A stretch of DNA of 13,121 nucleotides from Pseudomonadota bacterium (GCA_018661145.1 JABJIU010000189.1:1-13121), one strand, 5' to 3'; shown: positions 5,766 through 13,121, counted from the stretch's first letter. Numbers and translations: made by a program. Notes: generated from the letters alone by a model not told the origin.

Positions 5766-8387
5766 TTAGGGTAATGCGGTGCAGATTTGCTCTTCTACGG
5801 ATGCGCGTTGCACCGGATCGATTACCGGCATACCATCACGATCTGTGATGTAGAAGATGTCTTCCGCTCGCGCGCCAAAGGTGCCTACCTTGGCGTTAAC
5901 GAGGTGTATTTTGCAGGAAAGCAAGGCCTTTGCAACCTGCAGCAGGAGCCCCGGCCTGTCCTGGGCTACCACTTCCATAACCGTTGCCGCGTCCTGTGCC
6001 TCGGGATCAGAGAATCGGACAGTGGTCTCGATGGGAAAATGTTTCAATGCTCTGGGTAACTGGACCTGCCTTGCCGGTAATTCCCATTCGCCGGACAAAA
6101 GATGTGAGCGCAGGCGATCCACCACGCCATCAAGTTCAAATTCGCGGGTGTTCTCGTGTTTTGCAGCCAAAACCACGAAAACCATAATGACGAGATTGGA
6201 GCGCAGTCGATGCACCCGGGCATCGACAATGTTCATGCTGAACCGATCCAATCCTGCAGTGACCCGGCAAAGTAAGTCCTCAGAATCCGGACTACAAACA
6301 AGAAAGCGCGCCGTCCCGGAGGCGGCATCGAGGCGAGTGTCCACCAACGGAAAATCTGCAGCGCTTTTTTCGAGAAGCAGCCTTGCATGCCACGCCAAAG
6401 ATTCGGGAACGTTTCGAAGAAAGTAGTCCTGGTCAAACTGCGCCCACAGTTGGCTGACCCCATCGACTCGATCATCATCGAGCAGGCGCAGGGTCTCCTG
6501 CTGAATGTCCCGAATTTTGTCCTCGGCCTGGATAAGCTGACCTTTCCCCCTGCGCAGTGCCCGACTGGTGTCGTGGTAAAGGTCATTTAGGAGTTTTCCT
6601 TTCCAGTCATTCCACACCTTCGGACTGGTACCCCGCATGTCAGCGACGGTAAGTAGATAAAGATTATCCAGCCGTTCCTGGTCACCTACCTGGGCTGCAA
6701 ACTGATCAATCACCTCAGGATCTGAAATATCCTGGCGTTGTGCCACCCACGACATTTGAAGATGCGTTCGTACTAACCAGGCGACGAAGGTCGCATCATA
6801 GTCGCTGAGGTCGTGTGCGTGACAGAACCGCAGCGCGTCAGACTCTCCGAGGGTTGAGTGATCACCTCCTCGGCCTTTCGCGATATCATGGAATAGGGCA
6901 GCCAGATAGAGCCGATGTTTCTTGAACAAGCCCTGCATTAAGCGGCTGCACTCTGGCAGCTCGTCATCATGTTCTGATATGTCCATCCGGCGAAGATTTC
7001 TGACAACAAAGAGAAGGTGCGCATCAACCGTGTAGACATGGAAGAGGTCATGCTGCATTTGTCCAACGACTCTTCCGAAGGCCGGGAGATAGGCACCGAG
7101 CACACCGTAAGCGTCCATCTTCCGCAGTGCCTTCGTCTGACCGCTTGGAGATTTCAGAATCTCCATGAATAATGATCGACACCGGATGTCTTTGCGGAAC
7201 GCGCCATCGATCAGCGTTATGTTTGTTCGAATCAGCCGGACGGTGTTGCCCCGAAAGTCGCGTACTTCGGGCGCCTGTGTAAACAGTAAAAAGGCCTCCA
7301 TGAGCGCAAAAGGCTGACGCTTGAAGACTTCCGGGTGAGACACTTCCAGCAATCCATCAATGGATCGGAACCGTCGGTTGATGACAGTAGTTCGTTTTCG
7401 CCGGGAATGGAGAATGGCATCTTCAAAGTGCTGCAGGAGGATCTCATTGAGCACGCGAAGCTCCTTCACCGTCCGAAAGTAACGCTTCATCAGTTTCTCA
7501 ACCGCGAGCTGCGCCCCATCCCGATAGCCGAACTGATCGGCAATCTCTCGCTGATAATCAAAGAGTAGTCGGTCTTCGGGCCGGCCGGTCAGAAGGTGGA
7601 GGCCGTTGCGCAGCCGCCACAGAAGCTCCCGGCCCTTGAGGAGTTCAGCTACTTCGGCGTCTGTAAGGAAGCCCTCGTCTGAGAGTTTTTTCAGATCGGG
7701 TGTGCCGAAATAACGATGACCAACCCATTGGATAGTTTGAATATCCCGAAGACCTCCCGGACCCTCTTTGATATGGGGTTCAAGGTTATAGGCTGTATCC
7801 CCATAGCGCAGGTGCCGGTTAACCTGTTCCTGCCGCTTCGCTTCAAAAAACTTCCGTGGGGACCACATCCGGGTGGGTGCGATTTGAGTGTTGAGGCGAG
7901 AAAGTAACTCGGCAGGGCCCGTCAGATGACGGGCCTCCATCAGATTCGTAACGACGGTGATGTCTCCTCGAGCCTGGTGGACACACTCCTTGAGCGTACG
8001 CGTGCTATGACCCACTTGCAGACCCATATCCCAGAGGAAGCGAATAAATTGCTCGATCCGCCTGACCTCCTCGCCGGAGCAGGCTCGCGCGAGCAGAATC
8101 AGGAGATCAATATCGGAGCCTGGATGCAGTTCTTGGCGCCCATAACCCCCTACTGCGACAAGCGACAATTGATGCCGGCCGGCGCCATCATCAACCAGAG
8201 TGCGCCAAAGATGCAAAAGAAAGTTGTCGATGAACTGACTGTATGCCCGGAGGATGAGATGCGGTCGAACCTTTGCGGCGTGAGCCGCGGACAGTCGTTT
8301 CCGGGTCTCCTCCAGTTGGGCTTTGGATCGACCTATGGAGGGTTCCTTTTCGGAATCGTACTTGAGTTTCAAAGAACGACCGGCCAA
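5766..8387 (-). CDS. glnD: PII uridylyltransferase/uridylyl-removing enzyme GlnD
   Basis: GlnD is the glutamine sensor of nitrogen control: it adds UMP to PII proteins (GlnB/GlnK) when glutamine is low and removes it when glutamine is high. At 873 residues it is close to E. coli GlnD (890). The nucleotidyltransferase signature GGYGRQELHPGSDIDLL lies at 80-96. The HD hydrolase domain has ALFHDIAKGRGGDH with His500-Asp501. Two ACT domains follow, at about 690-770 and 803-873 (EVVAQDRPGLLLQVAKAL). All catalytic motifs are intact. The start is most likely TTG (complement of 8385-8387): the frame is closed by a stop 15 bases further upstream, no ATG or GTG lies between, and GAGG is placed eight bases before the TTG. 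It begins 31 bases after map ends, so both are probably cotranscribed. Confidence 0.96.
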   Translation of the reverse strand: MAGRSLKLKYDSEKEPSIGRSKAQLEETRKRLSAAHAAKVRPHLILRAYSQFIDNFLLHLWRTLVDDGAGRHQLSLVAVGGYGRQELHPGSDIDLLILLARACSGEEVRRIEQFIRFLWDMGLQVGHSTRTLKECVHQARGDITVVTNLMEARHLTGPAELLSRLNTQIAPTRMWSPRKFFEAKRQEQVNRHLRYGDTAYNLEPHIKEGPGGLRDIQTIQWVGHRYFGTPDLKKLSDEGFLTDAEVAELLKGRELLWRLRNGLHLLTGRPEDRLLFDYQREIADQFGYRDGAQLAVEKLMKRYFRTVKELRVLNEILLQHFEDAILHSRRKRTTVINRRFRSIDGLLEVSHPEVFKRQPFALMEAFLLFTQAPEVRDFRGNTVRLIRTNITLIDGAFRKDIRCRSLFMEILKSPSGQTKALRKMDAYGVLGAYLPAFGRVVGQMQHDLFHVYTVDAHLLFVVRNLRRMDISEHDDELPECSRLMQGLFKKHRLYLAALFHDIAKGRGGDHSTLGESDALRFCHAHDLSDYDATFVAWLVRTHLQMSWVAQRQDISDPEVIDQFAAQVGDQERLDNLYLLTVADMRGTSPKVWNDWKGKLLNDLYHDTSRALRRGKGQLIQAEDKIRDIQQETLRLLDDDRVDGVSQLWAQFDQDYFLRNVPESLAWHARLLLEKSAADFPLVDTRLDAASGTARFLVCSPDSEDLLCRVTAGLDRFSMNIVDARVHRLRSNLVIMVFVVLAAKHENTREFELDGVVDRLRSHLLSGEWELPARQVQLPRALKHFPIETTVRFSDPEAQDAATVMEVVAQDRPGLLLQVAKALLSCKIHLVNAKVGTFGARAEDIFYITDRDGMPVIDPVQRASVEEQICTALP

Positions 8388-8418
8388 GACTACGGCCTCA
8401 GTTCAACGGCTTGATACA

Positions 8419-9174
8419 TCACGCTTCTCCCGTCAAAACCTCGACACCAGAGTCCGTAACGGCGAGAGTGTGTTCCCACTGTGCGCTCAGAGAATGATCT
8501 TTAGTGACAACGGTCCACCCGTCCGATAAAAGGCGAGTATGACGTTTTCCGGCGTTGATCATCGGCTCGATGGTGAACGTCATGCCCGGCACGATTTCTA
8601 GACCCTCTCCTGCCGTCCCATAGTGAAGGATCTGGGGATCTTCATGGAATCCGCGGCCGATCCCATGTCCGCAATATTCGCGAACAACTGAGAAACCCCG
8701 TGACTCAGCGCACGCCTGAATCCTCGAGCCGATGTCCCCTAAGTGTGCCCCAGGGACGACAGCGGCAATCCCTAACTCAAGACATTCTTTTGTCGTATCG
8801 ATAAGCCGCCGCGCCAGAATTGATGGCTCTCCCACGGTAAACATCCGACTCGCGTCTCCATGAAAGCCGTCTTTAATCACGGTGATGTCGATATTAACTA
8901 TGTCGCCTCGCTTGAGCCGTTTTTCGCCAGGTATTCCGTGACAGACCACGTGATTCACGCTGGTACAGATAGACTTGGGAAAGCCCCGGTAATTTAGCGG
9001 AGCGGGGACTGCATCCAGGGTATTGACGATGAAATCATGACAGAGGTCGTCGAGGTCTAGCGTCGTAACCCCGGGTTGGACGTGGGGGCCGATCATGTCC
9101 AATACCTCGCGGGTGAGTCGCCCAGCCGTACGCATGCGGGAGAAGTCGTCTTCGGTTTTAAGATGAATAGCCAT
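8419..9174 (-). CDS. map: Methionine aminopeptidase, type I
   Basis: This cytoplasmic metalloenzyme removes the N-terminal methionine from new proteins. At 251 residues it is slightly shorter than E. coli Map (264) and has no N-terminal extension, as expected of the bacterial type Ia form. All five metal ligands are present: Asp96 (VNIDITV), Asp107 (GDASR), His170 (CGHGIGRGFHEDP), Glu203 (TIEPMINAG) and Glu234 (QWEHTLAV). The catalytic His79 lies in NHVVCHGIPG. The start is ATG (complement of 9172-9174), preceded on the minus strand by AGGATAACT. It is the first gene of the minus-strand operon and is divergent from rpsB, the same head-to-head arrangement as in E. coli. Confidence 0.97.
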   Translation of the reverse strand: MAIHLKTEDDFSRMRTAGRLTREVLDMIGPHVQPGVTTLDLDDLCHDFIVNTLDAVPAPLNYRGFPKSICTSVNHVVCHGIPGEKRLKRGDIVNIDITVIKDGFHGDASRMFTVGEPSILARRLIDTTKECLELGIAAVVPGAHLGDIGSRIQACAESRGFSVVREYCGHGIGRGFHEDPQILHYGTAGEGLEIVPGMTFTIEPMINAGKRHTRLLSDGWTVVTKDHSLSAQWEHTLAVTDSGVEVLTGEA

Positions 9175-9198
9175 AGTTATCCTGAGGGTTGATACCGG

Positions 9199-9227
9199 AT
9201 TCTAGACGAACCAACGTCGGCCCCCCA
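9199..9227 (-). promoter_or_regulatory. Candidate promoter of the map-glnD-dapD operon
   Basis: On the minus strand, TAGAAT (complement of 9199-9204) is a good -10 element and the same hexamer as in the rpsF promoter. Seventeen bases upstream lies TGGGGG (complement of 9222-9227), which is a poor -35. Transcription would start near 9192 and leave a leader of about 18 bases before the map ATG, with its SD inside. Confidence 0.4.
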
Positions 9228-9234
9228 TGGCGCA

Positions 9235-9255
9235 CCAGATGTTTCGACGATCTGG
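9235..9255. repeat. Perfect inverted repeat between the divergent map and rpsB promoters
   Basis: CCAGAT (9235-9240) and ATCTGG (9250-9255) are perfect inverted half-sites separated by nine bases. The dyad lies upstream of the -35 regions of both divergent promoter candidates. It could be a binding site for a dimeric regulator, or chance; no known regulator consensus is recognised. Confidence 0.3.
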
Positions 9256-9262
9256 GCCGAGG

Positions 9263-9291
9263 TGGCGCGCAAGGAGCGGCTGGAGTAAAAT
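9263..9291 (+). promoter_or_regulatory. Candidate promoter of the rpsB operon
   Basis: TAAAAT (9286-9291) is a plausible -10 element, the only AT-rich hexamer in a GC-rich stretch. At 17 bases upstream is TGGCGC (9263-9268), a poor -35. The bases after the -10 (ACCGCGTCC) are GC-rich, as expected for a stringently controlled ribosomal promoter. Transcription would begin near 9298 and give a leader of about 107 bases, which contains the hairpin at 9325-9367. Confidence 0.4.
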
Positions 9292-9324
9292 ACCGCGTCC
9301 TAATCCTGGTGCAGTCCCTTCCAT

Positions 9325-9367
9325 GAGCGCCCGGGTGCCCGGAAATTGAATTTCCGGGTCGGCGCTC
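9325..9367 (+). promoter_or_regulatory. Two-part hairpin in the rpsB leader, candidate S2 operator
   Basis: The outer stem is GAGCGCC (9325-9331) with GGCGCTC (9361-9367), seven perfect pairs. The inner stem is CCCGGAAAT (9338-9346) with ATTTCCGGG (9350-9358), nine perfect pairs closed by TGA (or eight with a five-base loop). An asymmetric internal loop separates them: CGGGTG (9332-9337) against TC (9359-9360). There is no U-run after it, and the rpsB SD AAGGGAG (9392-9398) follows 25 bases later, so this is not a terminator. In gammaproteobacteria S2 is known to repress rpsB-tsf translation through the structured 5' leader; this hairpin is the obvious candidate site. The identity with the known motif is inferred from position and shape. 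Confidence 0.6.
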
Positions 9368-9404
9368 TCGACCGCACTGAACAACAACCCCAAGGGAGTA
9401 CATT

Positions 9405-10355
9405 ATGACTGACGTTTCTATGCGCCAGATGCTTGAGGCTGGCGTGCACTTTGGCCACCAGACTCGGTTTTGGTCCCCCAAGATGGGTCCGTATATTTTC
9501 GGGGCCCGCAACAAGATCCACATTATCAACCTGGAAAGGACTTTGCCGATGTTCCGCGAGGCCCTGAATTTCCTTGGAAGTGTAGCGGCAGATCGCCGCA
9601 AAATCCTATTCGTAGGAACAAAACGACAGGCAGGGAAGATCGTGCGTGAAGAAGCGACCCGGTGCAACTGTCCGTACGTAGACCATCGCTGGTTGGGGGG
9701 GATGCTCACCAATTTCAAGACCGTGAAGAATTCCATCGCTCGTCTAGTGGAACTCGACGAGATGGTCTCTACCGGTGCAACCATGGGGTTGACCAAGAAA
9801 GAGACGCTAATGCTCGAGCGCGAGCGGGCCAAGCTCAATCGCAGTCTGTCAGGTATCCGTGAAATGAAAGGTCTGCCGGATGCCTTGTTCGTGATTGACG
9901 TTGACCATGAACGAATTGCGGTTTCCGAGGCACGCAAGCTAGGGATTCCAGTAGTGGGGGTTTGTGATACCAATAGCTCTCCGGAAGGCATTGATTATCT
10001 GATTCCGGGTAACGACGACGCGATTCGTGCCATCCGTCTGTACCTTCAGGGTGCAGCAGATGCCATTATTGAAGCGAAGGCCGCTGCTGCGCCTGTAGTC
10101 CAAGGGGATGCGGACGACTACATTGAGGTCTCCGAAGATGTCGCGAGCGGTATGGCGGTTACTGATCCTGCGCCCGTCGCGCCGGCGCCATCCGGAGCGC
10201 CAGCCGAGAAGGTGAGTTCTGAAGAGGGTGTAGCAGGAGCGACCCCGTCGACCGATGCTGCCGGGGGAGTTGACGCAACGGGAGTCGTGCCGATACCGGA
10301 GGATTCCGGGAGTGGACTGAGCGAGCCCGATGCCTCGAAAGTATCCGAAAGCTGA
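9405..10355 (+). CDS. rpsB: 30S ribosomal protein S2 (uS2) with long C-terminal extension
   Basis: S2 sits at the junction of head and body of the 30S subunit and is needed for binding of S1. The start ATG 9405 has AAGGGAG six bases upstream. The core, residues 1 to about 226, shows MRQMLEAGVHFGHQTRFW, PKMGPYIFGARNKIHIINLE, HRWLGGMLTN, LPDALFVIDVDHE, GIPVVGVCDTN and YLIPGNDDAIRAIRLY, all standard for the family. Residues 227-316 are an added tail rich in Ala, Pro, Asp, Glu, Ser and Gly without recognisable domains. E. coli S2 has 241 residues, so this protein is about 75 longer. First gene of the rpsB-tsf-pyrH-frr-uppS cluster, 38 bases before tsf; no rpsB-tsf attenuator hairpin is evident. 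Confidence 0.97.
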   Translation: MTDVSMRQMLEAGVHFGHQTRFWSPKMGPYIFGARNKIHIINLERTLPMFREALNFLGSVAADRRKILFVGTKRQAGKIVREEATRCNCPYVDHRWLGGMLTNFKTVKNSIARLVELDEMVSTGATMGLTKKETLMLERERAKLNRSLSGIREMKGLPDALFVIDVDHERIAVSEARKLGIPVVGVCDTNSSPEGIDYLIPGNDDAIRAIRLYLQGAADAIIEAKAAAAPVVQGDADDYIEVSEDVASGMAVTDPAPVAPAPSGAPAEKVSSEEGVAGATPSTDAAGGVDATGVVPIPEDSGSGLSEPDASKVSES

Positions 10356-10393
10356 GCCAGATCAATCAGTTCATTATTAATCGAGGAACAAAG

Positions 10394-11278
10394 ATGCCAG
10401 TAACAGCCAGTGAGGTCAAAGCCCTCCGGGAGCTAACCGGTGCCGGAATGATGGAGTGCAAGAAGGCCTTGACCGAAACCCATGGCGACCTCGACGAAGC
10501 CATCGCGCTACTCAGGAAGAAAGGGGCCGCAAGTGCGGAGAAGAAGTCTGGACGTATCGCAGCAGAAGGCGTTATTACATTTGCCATCAACGATGAAGGG
10601 ACCACCGCTATCCTGGTTGAGGTGAACTGCGAAACAGACTTTGTCGCCAAAGATAACTCCTTTAAGGATTTTTCGACTGATCTTGCAAACACCCTTCTTG
10701 AGGGTCGGCCAGAGTCTGTTGAGGATGCCTCTCAATTACAGTTGGCCGGGGGAGCAACCATAGAAGCGACCCGTCAGGAGTTGATCGCAAAAATTGGCGA
10801 GAATATTTCGCTGCGGCGTTTTGAGGTTGTCCAGGCCGGCCCAGGAGAACTGGCAGGATATGTTCATGGTTCAAGAATAGGCGTGATCATCAGGATGGAT
10901 TCTTCGACGGAGCCGGATCTTGGCCGAGATATTGCGATGCACGTGGCAGCGAGTCGGCCTGTCTGCATCGACGAGTCGGAAATGCCGGACGAACTCCTGC
11001 AAAAAGAACGCGATATCTATACGGCGCAGGCGGCGGAAAGTGGGAAACCGCCGGAAATCGCCGAGAAGATGGTGACCGGTCGGATTAAGAAGTTCCTGAA
11101 GGAAAATACCCTCTTGGGGCAGCCCTTTGTTAAAAATCCGGACGAGTCAGTAGGGGATCTCCTGTCAGGCCAACAAGCCTCTGTAGTGTCGATGTCCCGT
11201 TTCGAGGTAGGTGAAGGCCTTGAGAAACGCTCGGATGACTTTGTTGCGGAGGTTATGGCTCAGGCGCAGGGAGGCTGA
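10394..11278 (+). CDS. tsf: Elongation factor Ts
   Basis: EF-Ts recycles EF-Tu by releasing its GDP. At 294 residues it is slightly longer than E. coli EF-Ts (283). The N-terminal UBA-like domain (about 1-50) has VKALRELTGAGMMECKKAL and GDLDEAIALLRKKG; the contact motif TDFVAK with EF-Tu is at 81-86 within VEVNCETDFVAKD. The two-part core follows, with AMHVAASRP and the C-terminal KKFLKENTLLGQPFVK. The start is ATG 10394 with GAGGA (10383-10387) six bases upstream. It is cotranscribed with rpsB, as in most bacteria, and its stop is only three bases before the pyrH start. Confidence 0.98.
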   Translation: MPVTASEVKALRELTGAGMMECKKALTETHGDLDEAIALLRKKGAASAEKKSGRIAAEGVITFAINDEGTTAILVEVNCETDFVAKDNSFKDFSTDLANTLLEGRPESVEDASQLQLAGGATIEATRQELIAKIGENISLRRFEVVQAGPGELAGYVHGSRIGVIIRMDSSTEPDLGRDIAMHVAASRPVCIDESEMPDELLQKERDIYTAQAAESGKPPEIAEKMVTGRIKKFLKENTLLGQPFVKNPDESVGDLLSGQQASVVSMSRFEVGEGLEKRSDDFVAEVMAQAQGG

Positions 11279-11281
11279 TCC

Positions 11282-12022
11282 GTGGACGAGAACGGTGATG
11301 GTGTACGCGGCCGTTTTCTCGTCAAACTCTCCGGCGAATACCTAGGCGGCGCCGCCGGAACCGGATTCAGCAATGATCGTCTTGACGCTGTCTGCGAGGA
11401 GTTAAGACACGCGCACGCAGCGAGCTCGGGTCTCGCGGTGGTTGTCGGCGGAGGTAATTTTTTCCGAGGTGGTGGCGAGTTGCCGTCAGTCATCAGACGG
11501 GCTACGGGCGACCGGATTGGGATGCTGGCCACTGCGATGAATGCCCTTGCTCTACGGGACGCCCTACGCGCTCGAGGTATCGCGACGATGTCCGTATGCG
11601 CCTTCCCGATAGGCGGAATACTGGAACACTACGACCCGCACACCGTTCAGGACAGCCTTGAGAAGGGGGCGATCGTTGTGCTCGCGGGAGGCACAGGCAA
11701 TCCCTACTTCACGACGGACACGACGGCATGCCTGCGTGCGTTGGAGTTAAACGCGGATATGGTGATTAAAGCCACCCGGGTTGACGGCGTATTCGACCGG
11801 GACCCCGAGGTCGACCGGAATGCTGTGCGGTATGAGCATATTAGTTATGATTTCGCAATTGCGCATCAGCTAAAAATAATGGATGCGACCGCCTTCACGC
11901 TGTGCCGCGATAACGGACTGGCTGTCCGGGTCATAAATCTTGGTATCAAAGGAAATCTTGAGCAGGCGGTCAGAGGAAGGTCTGTTGGTACACTGGTCGA
12001 TGTATCAGGAGGATCATCATGA
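11282..12022 (+). CDS. pyrH: Uridylate kinase (UMP kinase)
   Basis: PyrH phosphorylates UMP to UDP, the entry to pyrimidine nucleotide synthesis, and in bacteria is a hexamer controlled by GTP and UTP. It belongs to the amino acid kinase fold, not the eukaryotic UMP/CMP kinases. Seen are FLVKLSGE with Lys15, GGGNFFRG (56-63), GDRIGMLATAMNALALRDAL with Asp77, GGTGNPYFTTD (136-146) and IKATRVDGVFDRDPE. Its 246 residues compare with 241 in E. coli. The start is GTG 11282, with GGGAGG (11269-11274) seven bases upstream and no earlier or better start. It begins three bases after tsf and its stop overlaps the frr start by four bases (ATGA), so all three are probably translationally coupled. Confidence 0.97.
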   Translation: MDENGDGVRGRFLVKLSGEYLGGAAGTGFSNDRLDAVCEELRHAHAASSGLAVVVGGGNFFRGGGELPSVIRRATGDRIGMLATAMNALALRDALRARGIATMSVCAFPIGGILEHYDPHTVQDSLEKGAIVVLAGGTGNPYFTTDTTACLRALELNADMVIKATRVDGVFDRDPEVDRNAVRYEHISYDFAIAHQLKIMDATAFTLCRDNGLAVRVINLGIKGNLEQAVRGRSVGTLVDVSGGSS

Positions 12023-12576
12023 TTGAAGAAATTCTCGCAGACTCAAAGGTGCGGATGAAAAAAAGCGCCGAATCGGTCGCATCAGAGTTCTCTAGAATCC
12101 GGACGGGACGCGCAAGTACCGCACTACTGGATCACATACAGGTTGATTACTATGGCAGTGCAGTTCCTCTAACCCAGGCTGCGACGGTCAGTGTTGGTGA
12201 CGCCAGAACTTTGGTGGTTCAGGCGTGGGAAAGGAGCATGGTTCCGGTTATCGAAAAAGCGATTATTGAATCCGACTTGGGGCTCAATCCGGTTACCGCC
12301 GGTGAAGTTATCCGGATTCCTTTACCCGCGTTAACCGAAGAGCGGCGCAAGGAAATGACGAAACTAGTTCGCCAGGAAGGCGAGAACGGCAAGATCGCAA
12401 TACGCAATATTCGCCGGGACGCTCTGGGGGATCTTCGGGAGATGGTCAAAGAAAAGTTGATCGGTGAGGATGAAGAGAAGCGGGCGGAAACACAAATACA
12501 AGAACTTACAGATCATTCCGTTGCAAAGATTGACGCCCTCGTTGGGGAAAAGGAAGCCGAGGTGATGGAGGTCTGA
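12019..12576 (+). CDS. frr: Ribosome recycling factor
   Basis: RRF, with EF-G, splits the post-termination ribosome complex. At 185 residues it matches the E. coli protein (185). The three-helix bundle and the beta domain are recognisable from FSRIRTGRASTALLDHIQVDYYG, PLTQAATVSVGDARTLVV, IRIPLPALTEERRKEMTKL and IRNIRRDAL. The start ATG 12019 has AGGAGG (12007-12012) six bases upstream and overlaps the pyrH stop. The next gene, uppS, begins two bases after its stop. Confidence 0.98.
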   Translation: MIEEILADSKVRMKKSAESVASEFSRIRTGRASTALLDHIQVDYYGSAVPLTQAATVSVGDARTLVVQAWERSMVPVIEKAIIESDLGLNPVTAGEVIRIPLPALTEERRKEMTKLVRQEGENGKIAIRNIRRDALGDLREMVKEKLIGEDEEKRAETQIQELTDHSVAKIDALVGEKEAEVMEV

Positions 12577-12578
12577 TT

Positions 12579-13121
12579 TTGGAAAGCCCGTCAAATCGGG
12601 AGGCGGGACAGGGGGACAGCGAAGATGCAGAATCTCCCCAAGGAAGCCTCCCCCGACACGTCGCGATCATTATGGACGGTAACGGTCGGTGGGCGAAGTT
12701 GCGCGGCCAGGCACGCGTTCAGGGTCATCGGCGCGGAGTCGACGCCGCTCGTACCGCAACGTCACTTTGCGGTAACGCCGGAATCCCATATCTCACGTTA
12801 TTTGCGTTCAGTAGTGAGAACTGGAAACGCCCCGAAGAAGAAGTACGGTTCCTAACGCAATTGCTCGCGTTCTCGCTGGAGAAAGAGATGGATCGCTTGC
12901 ATGCCAACGGCGTGCGGCTAAACATCATTGGAGACGCCCAGTCCTTCGGCGGCAAAGTTGAGCGAACCATTCGTAATGCCCAAGATCGGACGTCTGGCAA
13001 TGATGCGATGACCTTGACGATTGCGTTGAATTACGGATCGCGTCGAGAACTCGCGATAGCGGCACGTTATTTAGCCGAGTCATGTGTTGCCGGGCGAATT
13101 CGTCCTGACGAGATAGACGAG
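12579..13121 (+). CDS. uppS: Undecaprenyl pyrophosphate synthase, N-terminal part (runs off the window)
   Basis: This cis-prenyltransferase adds eight isopentenyl units to farnesyl diphosphate to make the C55 lipid carrier for peptidoglycan and O-antigen. It was found by reading frame rather than by an ATG: the frame contains HVAIIMDGNGRWAK with catalytic Asp33, then QGHRRGVDAAR, LTLFAFSSENWKRP, VRLNIIGD and LNYGSRREL, all family hallmarks. The most likely start is TTG 12579, with GGAGG (12567-12571) seven bases upstream, which gives 26 residues before HVAII, close to E. coli. The only ATG before the catalytic motif lies inside it (12672), so it cannot be the start. 181 codons are present; the C-terminus is beyond the edge. 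In E. coli dxr separates frr from this gene; here they are adjacent. Confidence 0.95.
   Translation, partial: MESPSNREAGQGDSEDAESPQGSLPRHVAIIMDGNGRWAKLRGQARVQGHRRGVDAARTATSLCGNAGIPYLTLFAFSSENWKRPEEEVRFLTQLLAFSLEKEMDRLHANGVRLNIIGDAQSFGGKVERTIRNAQDRTSGNDAMTLTIALNYGSRRELAIAARYLAESCVAGRIRPDEIDE

Noticed and set aside
5857..6426. Plus-strand open frame of about 189 codons within glnD
   Set aside because: It is antisense to the ACT domains of GlnD, has no recognisable motif and is Ser/Arg-rich like other shadows.
7926..8414. Plus-strand open frame of about 162 codons within glnD
   Set aside because: It is antisense to the nucleotidyltransferase domain of GlnD, whose signature is intact; no independent evidence for a gene.
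9158..9991. Minus-strand open frame of about 277 codons opposite rpsB
   Set aside because: It lies over the well-supported rpsB core and the map start, its translation shows no family motifs and is rich in Arg, Ser and Pro, typical of an antisense shadow.
10356..10393. Possible rpsB-tsf attenuator hairpin
   Set aside because: The 38-base gap is AT-rich without a stem worth reporting; the E. coli type of structure is not seen.
12625..12855. Plus-strand open frame of 76 codons after frr
   Set aside because: It is in another frame from the clear UppS coding sequence, which covers the same bases with full family motifs.
1..13121. Search for mobile elements, CRISPR arrays, tRNA/rRNA genes, toxin-antitoxin or defence genes
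   Set aside because: Nearly all bases are covered by conserved housekeeping genes, gaps are below 300 bases, and no regular repeats, transposase motifs or tRNA-like folds were seen.

Overview
The window reads as a chromosomal housekeeping segment of a gammaproteobacterium. The evidence is gene order: map-glnD-dapD runs divergently from rpsB-tsf-pyrH-frr-uppS, and rpsF-rpsR-rplI is followed by dnaB. Both are arrangements familiar from Gammaproteobacteria. G+C looks to be in the mid to upper 50s percent by eye. The proteins look close to Escherichia/Pseudomonas relatives, but nothing allows a genus call. uppS directly after frr, without dxr between, and the absence of priB between rpsF and rpsR, resemble Pseudomonas-type order more than E. 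coli.

Layout. (1) 2-409, +: the C-terminal end of acetyl-CoA synthetase. (2) 440-1835, +: a promoter, a structured leader and the ribosomal protein operon rpsF-rpsR-rplI, closed by a GC hairpin. (3) 2002-4840, +: dnaB (replicative helicase) and radA (recombination and branch-migration ATPase). (4) 4906-9174, -: map, glnD, dapD, transcribed in that order and convergent with radA. (5) 9175-9404: a divergent control region with a promoter candidate for each direction and a strong hairpin in the rpsB leader. (6) 9405-13121, +: rpsB, tsf, pyrH, frr and the start of uppS, tightly packed with two very short junctions and one ATGA overlap.

Functionally, most of the window serves protein synthesis: small-subunit proteins S6, S18 and S2, large-subunit protein L9, elongation factor Ts, ribosome recycling factor and methionine aminopeptidase. 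The rest covers replication and repair (DnaB, RadA), UMP phosphorylation (PyrH), PII-based nitrogen signalling (GlnD), and two cell-wall precursor steps: DapD for diaminopimelate/lysine and UppS for the undecaprenyl carrier.

I found no mobile element, CRISPR array, tRNA, rRNA, toxin-antitoxin or defence system, and no evidence of a novel multi-gene system. The observations most worth a second look are two candidate autoregulatory mRNA leaders (rpsF and rpsB), long acidic C-terminal extensions on S6 and S2 with a smaller one on L9, and the joining of gene blocks that are far apart in E. coli. The uppS reading frame begins at a TTG codon and runs off the window edge, so a simple ATG-based ORF search would miss it.
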